Of a DNA stretch of 64,000 bases, positions 57,740 through 64,000 are shown piece after piece. The translations under genes were made by a program, and so were the position numbers. The notes under the pieces are model-generated. The model was not told where the DNA came from, did no database searches, and saw nothing but the letters and a program-made list of their open reading frames with translations. Positions within the stretch are counted from its first letter, which is position 1. Every line of letters starts with the position of its first letter. Origin of the DNA: Bog-950 sp046329535 (lineage in GTDB: Bacteria; Bacteroidota; Bacteroidia; Chitinophagales; LD1); assembly GCA_046329535.1 (NCBI GenBank), contig JAXLUN010000002.1:496001-560000 (forward strand), read 5' to 3'.

Positions 57740-58432
57740 ATGAAATACCTAGATAGGTACGCCCTTCTTCTTTTTACATGCCTGCTGCTAAGCAATGTAG
57801 CTTATGCCGTTGAGAAAGATTCTACTGCTGCTTGTAGAATTAAAGCCTGGCAAACCTATAAGCCCTACCGGGATAGCCTGAGCGCAAAACTGATTTTAAG
57901 AAATGAACAGGCTCTGTTTGGCAGAAAGTTTTTGCGGGGAAGTGTGTGCGTGTTGAGTTTTGAAGCCGTTAGTACTTTGTTGCTTTTTGCTTTACCTAAA
58001 AGCTATAGCAACTGGAAAGACCCATCGGCAGCTGAAATGCGTGCAAACTTTAAACGAGCCTATACCAGCCCTCCGGTATTTGATAAAGATCATTGGAGCA
58101 TAAACTATCTCGGTCACCCGTTTATGGGTTCTTACATGTATAATGCGGTACGTTCACAAAATGCCAGAGTATGGCAATCTTCCTTATTCTGTTTAGGACA
58201 CGTTTTACTATGGGAATACGGCTTTGAATCTTTCAGCGAACAGCCCAGTGCACAGGATTTAATTGTAACTCCTTTAGCAGGAATATTGTTGGGAGAAAGC
58301 TTTCATCAACTGACTAAACTGATGAGCCGAAATGGATTTAAGTGGTATGAGATTGTTGCCGTTATGGTGATTAACCCCATGTATGGCATCAATAATGGAT
58401 TTGCCTTTGCCAAACCTTTACGATTATTATAA
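57740..58432 (+). CDS. DUF3943 family exported protein
   Basis: 230 residues from ATG 57740 (a TTG start 17 codons upstream is rejected because the signal peptide MKYLDRYALLLFTCLLLSNVAYA begins at the ATG). The DUF3943 hallmark is clear: DHWSINYLGHPFMGSYMYNAVRSQNARVWQSSLFCLGHVLLWEYGFESF, with its spaced His and Gly residues, then SAQDLIVTPLAGILLGE. The protein has several hydrophobic stretches and may sit in or near the outer membrane. Function unknown. It diverges from adk and its stop is 8 bp from the convergent exonuclease gene. Confidence 0.88.
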   Translation: MKYLDRYALLLFTCLLLSNVAYAVEKDSTAACRIKAWQTYKPYRDSLSAKLILRNEQALFGRKFLRGSVCVLSFEAVSTLLLFALPKSYSNWKDPSAAEMRANFKRAYTSPPVFDKDHWSINYLGHPFMGSYMYNAVRSQNARVWQSSLFCLGHVLLWEYGFESFSEQPSAQDLIVTPLAGILLGESFHQLTKLMSRNGFKWYEIVAVMVINPMYGINNGFAFAKPLRLL

Positions 58433-58440
58433 GCCCGAAC

Positions 58441-59781
58441 CTAGTATGAAATAATTTTGGCGCTTTTCATTTTGCGTAAATGTGAGCGTATTATTTTCTG
58501 CACCTCCATATCGTCTTCATCCGGTTTAATTACTTCACGAAGATTTTCGGGGTTGGCCTGTGTCAGTTCCGGGTTAAAATACCCGTAGCCTTTGTAAACA
58601 TTATTTTCTATCCAGATAGCCGCATGCTCATCCGGATGAATTCCTCCGCAAACAACAAAGAAGTTTGACTGACGATACAAATACTTCTTAGCAGCCTTCT
58701 CAATATGAAGATTATAGCTTTTCAATCCTTTCGGGTCAATGCCATTTTCTTTTAAGCGCGACCGGAGAGCAAACCACTGATGTAAACTGTTGTCTTTTAT
58801 CAGTTTGGTCATAATTTTATTGGCGGCAGATTTAGACGAGAAACGAAGCACTACTTCGCCCTCCATCCAATCGAGCGGATGAATTTTGAGTTGAGCAAAG
58901 CCATCTTCATCGTAGCCAATAAATATGCCATGTGTAAAAAGATGTGCCTTCGGCTTCTTATTAAACTCAGGAGAATGGGTTTTCAGCTCGCGGTGTGCCA
59001 GCAATTTAGCAGTCAACTCATTGCCCGTTAATTCGTAGTCAATGTTTCGCATCAGCTCAAACATGCGTTTCTTATCGGGCGAATCGGCTGGCTTTGAAAA
59101 ATCGGTGATTACTTTTTTGCGAATGTTCTTGGAGCCATCGAGATAAAGTATTTTTCCCAACTCATCTTTATAATAAAACACACCGGCATCTTCGGGCAGT
59201 TTTTCAATTTCCGCTTTCGATAAATATGGTGGCAGTAAGTCCACATCTATGCCGTGGTTTATCTCTATTTCAATATACCTGGCAGCTGCCTGATTACTCA
59301 AAATCAACTCAAGCAATTTAACGGTTGCTTCGGCATCTCCGGCTGCCCGGTGGCGGTCAACAATATGAATACCGAGGCTATCGCAAATATTACCCAGGCT
59401 GTATGACTGAAAGCCGGGCATAACCTTACGAGCCAAATTCACTGTATCTAACTGCTTACGGTTAAAATCTATACCCAAACGTTTAAACTCCTGGCGTATC
59501 ATGCCAAAATCGAACTTGACGTTGTGGGCCACAAAAATATTTTCATGAGTTAGTTCCAGAACCTTTTCATGAATGTCTTCAAACGAAGGTGCGTTTTTGA
59601 CCATCTCATCGGTAATGCCTGTGAGCTTGGTTACGTAGGGGTCAATAGGCCGTTTGGGGTTTAACAGAGTAGAGTATACCTCGGTTATCCTTTCACCATC
59701 ATACACAAACACAGCAATTTCAATCACCCTATCTACCGATGGGCTGCCTCCGGTGGTTTCTACATCAATGACGGCATACAT
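58441..59781 (-). CDS. DnaQ-type exonuclease fused to a GIY-YIG (UvrC-N-like) domain
   Basis: 446 residues. Residues 1-170 are a DEDDh 3'-5' exonuclease: DVETTGG (6-12), the FVAHNVKFDFGMIRQEF segment and HRAAGDAEATVKLLE, which supplies the last His and Asp. Residues about 200-285 form a GIY-YIG domain as in UvrC (LPEDAGVFYYKDELGKILYLDGSKNIRKKV), but the YIG triplet reads YLD and the following Lys is Gly-shifted, so endonuclease activity is doubtful. The rest (290-446) is a UvrC-like or unknown helical part. Such fusions are frequent in Bacteroidota and Actinobacteria. Role: probably DNA repair or proofreading-like end trimming. Confidence 0.92.
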   Translation of the reverse strand: MYAVIDVETTGGSPSVDRVIEIAVFVYDGERITEVYSTLLNPKRPIDPYVTKLTGITDEMVKNAPSFEDIHEKVLELTHENIFVAHNVKFDFGMIRQEFKRLGIDFNRKQLDTVNLARKVMPGFQSYSLGNICDSLGIHIVDRHRAAGDAEATVKLLELILSNQAAARYIEIEINHGIDVDLLPPYLSKAEIEKLPEDAGVFYYKDELGKILYLDGSKNIRKKVITDFSKPADSPDKKRMFELMRNIDYELTGNELTAKLLAHRELKTHSPEFNKKPKAHLFTHGIFIGYDEDGFAQLKIHPLDWMEGEVVLRFSSKSAANKIMTKLIKDNSLHQWFALRSRLKENGIDPKGLKSYNLHIEKAAKKYLYRQSNFFVVCGGIHPDEHAAIWIENNVYKGYGYFNPELTQANPENLREVIKPDEDDMEVQKIIRSHLRKMKSAKIISY

Positions 59782-59919
59782 GGGGCGTGAAAGTAGTTAT
59801 TTGCTTTATTGGGGCTTGTTACATTTTCCCACATTTTTAAAACAGGCGCATTTCTATTGGGCTGCTATAAAAATTTCTTTTAGCCGCGCCTGCACCAAAA
59901 CATTTTTTATCATCGTGTT

Positions 59920-60537
59920 GTGAACCAATGCCTAAAATACAGCTTTTTTCTACTGCTGCTTATCGGCACCTACCAGCTGCAGGCGCAGGTAATATTGGAA
60001 GATACCAGCACGAACAAACCGTTTTTCAGTGCACAGAAATTTGACAGCAAGTGCTATGTGGGTATAGAGGCTACTGCTACGCAAATACTGAAGAAGAAAG
60101 CGGGAATGAATCTGGGGCTTAGTCTCAACTGGGTGATAAATCATACGTATGTGGTAAGTGCCAAGTATCATGTGCTTACCACTCCGGTGAACATTAAAAC
60201 CATTGTGGCCCCCAGCCGGACGGATTCGGTATTACTACAGCATCACTTTGCTGGCTTGGGATTCAGTTATATTCTTTTTGCTGATAAAAAATTCTCTTTT
60301 CAGCCGGAGCTTACACTGGGCTGGGCGGTGGCTAAATACACTATTGGCAAAACCTTCCGTAAAGATTTCGGGGTTATTATTCCGGCTGTTTACGGGGTGT
60401 ACAATGCCAGCAAATATTTTAGGCTGGGGGCCGGTTTGAACTACCGAATTACCGCTGGCGGAGCTCTGAACGGCCTGAAAGATGCCGACCTAAGTGGCAT
60501 GGGTGGTGTAATTTTTATCCGGGTAGGAACTTTCTAA
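59920..60537 (+). CDS. Exported outer-membrane-beta-barrel-like protein
   Basis: 205 residues from a GTG at 59920 that starts a signal peptide (MNQCLKYSFFLLLLIGTYQLQAQ). The mature part has alternating-residue strands typical of small 8-strand barrels: CYVGIEATATQILKKKAGMNLGLSLNWVINHTYVVSAKYHVL, HHFAGLGFSYILFADKKFSFQPELTLGWAVAKYTIG, and a C-terminal GVIFIRVGTF ending in Phe, the usual signal for barrel assembly. Function unknown; its stop overlaps the convergent scpA stop by 4 bp. Confidence 0.8.
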   Translation: MNQCLKYSFFLLLLIGTYQLQAQVILEDTSTNKPFFSAQKFDSKCYVGIEATATQILKKKAGMNLGLSLNWVINHTYVVSAKYHVLTTPVNIKTIVAPSRTDSVLLQHHFAGLGFSYILFADKKFSFQPELTLGWAVAKYTIGKTFRKDFGVIIPAVYGVYNASKYFRLGAGLNYRITAGGALNGLKDADLSGMGGVIFIRVGTF

Positions 60538-61319
60538 TTTTCTTGCCCATCTAGCACAATGTTCGTAGACATGTTGGGATCGGCTTTTTCTAACCAGAAG
60601 TTGTTGTAGCCTTCGCCAATGGTAATTCTAATTTGCTGTTCCTGTATCAGTTCAAGCACGGAGAGAAAAACGAAGATGGCGTGCACGCGGTTTTCTACGC
60701 CTTCAAACACGTGCTCAAAATTAGTTTTGGTGCCTATAGCTATTTTGTCGAGCAGTACCATTTTTTCGCCTGTGATGGTATAAGCGGGGGTTTCTACGGT
60801 GTGTACTACTTTGTTTTTTTCGCGAGCCATGCGGTCAAGCACGTTCTGAAAAGATTTAAGCAGACGGAACATCGTGAGGCTCTGCATTTCAAACTCAGTT
60901 TCAAAGAGGTCGGCTATCTCTTTGTTCTCAGTCAAGGTGTTGCCTCGTTTGGTAATATTTTGGCGTTCTTCTTCCAGCTTGCGCATGGTTTCAGTGGCCT
61001 CTTTAAATTTCTTGTACTCAATAAGTCGGCTTACCAGTTCCTCGCGGGGGTCTATCTCGGCACCGGTTACAGGGTCAAGTTCTTTACGGGGCAAAAGCAT
61101 TTTGGCTTTTATACGCATCAGGGTGGCCGCTACCAAAATAAACTCACTGGCTACCTCAATATTTAAACTTTCCATTTTGTGGATGTAGTCGAGAAAGTCG
61201 GTGGTGAGTTTAAAAATGGGAATGTCGTAGATATCAAGCTCATCGCGCTCAATAAAGAACAGCAGGAGGTCGAATGGGCCTTCAAACTGCGGTAGTTTTA
61301 TTTCGTAAGTATCCTGCAT
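60534..61319 (-). CDS. scpA: Segregation and condensation protein A
   Basis: 261 residues from ATG 61317-61319 (MQDTYEIKLPQFEGPFDLLLFFIERDELDIYDIPI); an in-frame ATG at 61346 would add nine residues and cannot be excluded. The kleisin N-domain is the opening just described; a helical middle (EFILVAATLMRIKAKMLLP, LVSRLIEYKKFKEATETM) and a C-terminal winged-helix domain (FVFLSVLELIQEQQIRITIGEGYNNFWLE) complete the family pattern. ScpA bridges SMC heads in chromosome segregation; scpB is not adjacent. It lies 25-50 bp downstream of recQ on the same strand, so co-transcription is possible. Confidence 0.95.
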   Translation of the reverse strand: MQDTYEIKLPQFEGPFDLLLFFIERDELDIYDIPIFKLTTDFLDYIHKMESLNIEVASEFILVAATLMRIKAKMLLPRKELDPVTGAEIDPREELVSRLIEYKKFKEATETMRKLEEERQNITKRGNTLTENKEIADLFETEFEMQSLTMFRLLKSFQNVLDRMAREKNKVVHTVETPAYTITGEKMVLLDKIAIGTKTNFEHVFEGVENRVHAIFVFLSVLELIQEQQIRITIGEGYNNFWLEKADPNMSTNIVLDGQEN

Positions 61320-61371
61320 TTCAGTATAATCTCTGTTGCTGCACATTTAATCTCGCAGCGATAGAGGTGTT

Positions 61372-63576
61372 TTAGTTGGCTAATTCGCTCATGAATTTAA
61401 TTCGCATCAATTGTAAATTCTCGGGCTCCACGTCATCATTTTTAAACTCTTCATAGGCCGCATCGAGCGAGTCCGTTTCGGCTGTACGGAAATATTCATA
61501 GATGTCGTCCATCAAGTCTTCGTCAATAATGGTTTCGAGATAATAATCCAGGTTCAGCTTAGTGCCTGAGTTAACAATGGTTTCCAGTTCCTGAATAAGC
61601 TCCGGACGTTTTTTGCCCAGCATTTTAGCTATCTCATCAATGGAAATCTTTTTATCAATAGCCTGTATAATTCTGATTTTATCGCCACTCTTATTAACTA
61701 CTCCTTTTACTACAAAATCGGTTGGGCGTTCAATGTCATTATCTTTTACGTATTTGGCAATAGCCTCCACAAATTTCTTTCCGTAGCGTTCGGCCTTACC
61801 CTTACTTACTCCGCCAATGTTGCAGAGTTCATCCATATTAATAGGATACTTGGTAGCCATTTCTTCGAGAGAGTTGTCCTGAAAAATAACATACGGAGGA
61901 AGGTTGTGCTGCTTACCCACCTGTTTGCGCAGGTCTTTGAGCAGGTTCAGCACCTGAGGGTCGAGCACACCACGTGATGCGCTGCCATCTTCTACTACTA
62001 CTTCGGTGCCGTCATCTTCGTAATTATGATTCACCGAAACCTTCATCGGGCGCGGTTTTTTCATAAACTCATGGCCACGGTTGGTTATTTTAAGTAAGCC
62101 ATACTGCTCAATGTCTTTATCTAAAAGCCCAGCCATCATCGAGTGACGGATAACGGAGTTCCAATGATGTTCATCTTTATCAGCCCCTTTACCAAACCAA
62201 GGCTGCTTGTCGTATTTAAAGTCGGTAATTTCTTTTCCTTTTTTACCAATCAAAAGTTTGGTTACGTAAGGCAGGTCGTGGTTTTCTTTTACACCCTTAA
62301 TAATCTCGAGGGCCAGTTTGGTGTCTTCGGTAATGTCAATTTTCTCTTTCGGATTTTTGCAGTTGTCGCACATGCAGTTACAATCCTGAGCATTAAACTC
62401 CTCACCAAAATAATGCAATAGAAACTTTCTACGGCATTCTGCCGACTCAATATAAGCAACGGTTTCGTTGATCAGTTGGATATTCCGTTCGCGCTCGGCT
62501 ACTGATTTGTCGCGCAAGAGTTTTTCCAGCTTAGAAATATCCTTATAGCTGAAATAAACCACACATTCACCATCCAGTCCGTCTCTTCCAGCGCGGCCTG
62601 TTTCCTGATAGTAGTTCTCTAAACTCTTCGGAATATCGTAGTGAATAACGAAACGAATGTCCGGCTTATCTATACCCATTCCGAAGGCGATAGTGGCTAC
62701 AATCACATCCAGCTCCTCCATCAAAAAGGCATCCTGAGTTTGTGTGCGCACTTTACCATCAAGCCCGGCATGATAAGGCTGCGCTTTGATACCGTTGGCT
62801 CGTAAAATTTCGGCCAATTCATCGCAGGTTTTGCGGTTAATAACATAAATAATTCCTGATTTGCCGGGCCGTTGCTTAATAAACTGAACCATGTTCTTAA
62901 TGGCCAGTTGGGGTGTTTTCTTGGGTCTGATTTCGTAAAACAGGTTAGGCCGGTTAAAGGAGGAAATAAAAACGTTTGGCTTTTTCAGCTCCAGTGTTTT
63001 TACGATATCGCTCTGCACCTTGGGTGTTGCTGTTGCAGTAAGGGCTATAATGGGAAATTTCTGTTTCAGGGCATGGATGATTTCACGTATTCTGCGGTAC
63101 TCCGGTCTGAAATCGTGTCCCCATTCTGAAATACAATGGGCTTCATCTACAGCAATAAAACTCACTTTTACTTCTTTAAACAGGTCAACCGTATCCTGCT
63201 TTGTGAGGGTTTCAGGAGCTACATACAACATTTTGGTTTTTCCACCCTTAATATCCTGAATTACTACATTGCGCTCAGTGCGGTTAAGAGAGGAATTCAA
63301 AAAGTGGGCAATGCTGTCTTTTTCAGAATAATTGCGCACCAAATCAACCTGATTTTTCATAAGAGCAATAAGTGGGGAAATGATAATAGCCACCCCCTCG
63401 CTCATAATAGCGGGCAATTGGTAGCAAACCGATTTTCCCCCACCGGTGGGCATAATAACGAACGTATCCTGCCCGGCCAGCACCGATTTAATAACCGCTT
63501 CCTGTGTTCCTTTAAATTTATTAAATCCAAAAAACTCCTGTAATGCCTCCTGGGGTGTCATATCACTTATCTCCAT
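61372..63576 (-). CDS. recQ: ATP-dependent DNA helicase RecQ
   Basis: 734 residues, longer than E. coli RecQ (about 610). Core motifs: Walker A MPTGGGKS (42-49), DEAH (144-147) in AVDEAHCISEWGHDFRPEYRR, TATATPKV, and motif VI in YYQETGRAGRDGLDGE. The zinc-binding cysteines lie in SAECRRKFLLHYF and CNCMCDNC (about 378-405), followed by the winged helix (RQC). An HRDC domain (about 520-600: LRKQVGKQHNLPPYVIFQDNSLEEMATKYP) precedes an unusual C-terminal extension of about 120 residues. RecQ unwinds branched DNA. First gene of a pair with scpA. Confidence 0.97.
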   Translation of the reverse strand: MEISDMTPQEALQEFFGFNKFKGTQEAVIKSVLAGQDTFVIMPTGGGKSVCYQLPAIMSEGVAIIISPLIALMKNQVDLVRNYSEKDSIAHFLNSSLNRTERNVVIQDIKGGKTKMLYVAPETLTKQDTVDLFKEVKVSFIAVDEAHCISEWGHDFRPEYRRIREIIHALKQKFPIIALTATATPKVQSDIVKTLELKKPNVFISSFNRPNLFYEIRPKKTPQLAIKNMVQFIKQRPGKSGIIYVINRKTCDELAEILRANGIKAQPYHAGLDGKVRTQTQDAFLMEELDVIVATIAFGMGIDKPDIRFVIHYDIPKSLENYYQETGRAGRDGLDGECVVYFSYKDISKLEKLLRDKSVAERERNIQLINETVAYIESAECRRKFLLHYFGEEFNAQDCNCMCDNCKNPKEKIDITEDTKLALEIIKGVKENHDLPYVTKLLIGKKGKEITDFKYDKQPWFGKGADKDEHHWNSVIRHSMMAGLLDKDIEQYGLLKITNRGHEFMKKPRPMKVSVNHNYEDDGTEVVVEDGSASRGVLDPQVLNLLKDLRKQVGKQHNLPPYVIFQDNSLEEMATKYPINMDELCNIGGVSKGKAERYGKKFVEAIAKYVKDNDIERPTDFVVKGVVNKSGDKIRIIQAIDKKISIDEIAKMLGKKRPELIQELETIVNSGTKLNLDYYLETIIDEDLMDDIYEYFRTAETDSLDAAYEEFKNDDVEPENLQLMRIKFMSELAN

Positions 63577-63827
63577 AACCGTAAATTTTTGTTCAAACTA
63601 ATTAGATAAACCTGCTTCTATATCGTGTATGGTTTGAATGCTGTTTCAATTTAAAAACTTTTTTTAAAAAGGGATGGCGAATTTATAAACAACTTTTAAA
63701 GCAAACAGCCTGTTAAAGAATATTGTGAAGTACATAATTGAGCGCTTATTTTTCAGAAATTATCGGGGCTATTAGAATTTACAAAATGATGTAGGTTTGC
63801 GCACCTTTTGAATAAACAGACATACTA
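63577..63827 (+). promoter_or_regulatory. Intergenic region with candidate promoter of the guanylyltransferase gene
   Basis: A 251-bp gap without a gene. TAGGTTTG (63792-63799) exactly matches the TAnnTTTG box and is followed by C, giving a leader of about 21 nt before ATG 63828. No good -33 TTG lies upstream. The rest is AT-rich; I see no other feature. Confidence 0.5.
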
Positions 63828-64000
63828 ATGAGCAACACCTATGTTGTAATAATGGCCGGAGGAATCGGCAGTCGTTTCTGGCCAGAGAGCAGAGTAGCTA
63901 AACCCAAGCAGTTTCTGGACATACTCAATACCGGTAATACACTGATTCAAATGACCTATAACCGGTTTTTGAATATTATACCGGCCGAAAATATTTATGT
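63828..64000 (+). CDS. Mannose-1-phosphate guanylyltransferase (partial, C-terminus outside window)
   Basis: The first 57 residues are visible (starting MSNTYVVIMAGGIGSRFWPES, continuing RVAKPKQFLDIL). This is the nucleotidyltransferase signature MAGGxGxRFWP...KPKQF that forms the GTP/sugar-phosphate site of ManC-type enzymes; WPES and PKQFL distinguish it from glucose-1-phosphate types. The enzyme makes GDP-mannose for polysaccharide or glycoprotein synthesis. It has a TAGGTTTG box 29 bp upstream. The gene extends beyond the right edge. Confidence 0.9.
   Translation, partial: MSNTYVVIMAGGIGSRFWPESRVAKPKQFLDILNTGNTLIQMTYNRFLNIIPAENIY

Noticed and set aside
63577..63827. A possible small RNA or tRNA in the gap before the guanylyltransferase gene
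   Set aside because: No cloverleaf, no G/C-rich stem and no terminator were seen; only AT-rich sequence and a promoter box.

Overview
The window is a chromosomal segment from a member of the Bacteroidota (Bacteroidetes), probably of the Chitinophagia/Sphingobacteriia type. The evidence is the gene set and signals: a type IX secretion C-terminal sorting domain, DUF3078, DUF2807 and DUF3943 proteins, a PspC/PadR/RDD operon, a short-lid adenylate kinase, several TAnnTTTG promoter boxes (the Bacteroidota -7 element), and almost no Shine-Dalgarno sequences. I see no rRNA, tRNA, CRISPR array, insertion sequence, integrase or phage structural module. Gene order looks like vertically inherited core and accessory genome, moderately AT-rich, with genes packed closely on both strands.

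Layout. 1-2.9 kb (minus): a partial phospholipase-C-like lipoprotein, a membrane protein, YbaB, YajQ and a small secreted protein. 3-6.1 kb (plus): a secreted family 3 glycoside hydrolase and a T9SS-sorted protein. 6.2-11.3 kb: a 42-bp tandem repeat, a small unknown gene, and a very large collagen-like surface protein gene on the minus strand that is split by a frame slip inside its Gly-X-Y repeats. 11.4-21 kb: an unknown TPR-like protein, a K+-dependent membrane pyrophosphatase, a LolC/E-type permease, RbfA, an MsbA-type ABC exporter, a secreted protein with a rare strong Shine-Dalgarno, and an NAD-dependent epimerase. 21-28 kb: a di-heme cytochrome c peroxidase, an SF1 (DNA2/NAM7-type) helicase followed by RecG, a small lipoprotein and a DUF3078 protein.

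28.2-32.2 kb is one operon (two small exported proteins, PadR regulator, PspC-domain protein, DUF2807 lipoprotein, RDD protein) that looks like an envelope-stress module. 32.3-36 kb is a phenylacetyl-CoA epoxidase operon (TetR regulator, paaA, paaB, paaC, paaD, DUF6265 protein) with two operator-like inverted repeats around its promoter; the reductase gene paaE is absent. 36.1-43.2 kb is a cyclic-nucleotide neighbourhood: two tandem membrane class III adenylate cyclases, an HD-domain hydrolase, a single-domain cyclic-nucleotide-binding protein, and a 920-residue ADP/ATP-carrier-like protein with HEAT repeats and a histidine-rich loop. This is the most interesting functional cluster in the window.

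43.2-64 kb holds a DUF4442 thioesterase-like protein, an M29 aminopeptidase, CBU_0592-like and TerB-like small proteins, a WYL regulator facing two small unknown genes, a GT-C-like membrane protein, a second unknown TPR-like protein, an MFS transporter, a SpoU-type RNA methyltransferase, CorA, a YpfJ-type zinc peptidase, an EamA transporter, Obg, Adk, a DUF3943 protein, a DnaQ/GIY-YIG fusion, an outer-membrane barrel candidate, ScpA, RecQ and the start of a mannose-1-phosphate guanylyltransferase gene.
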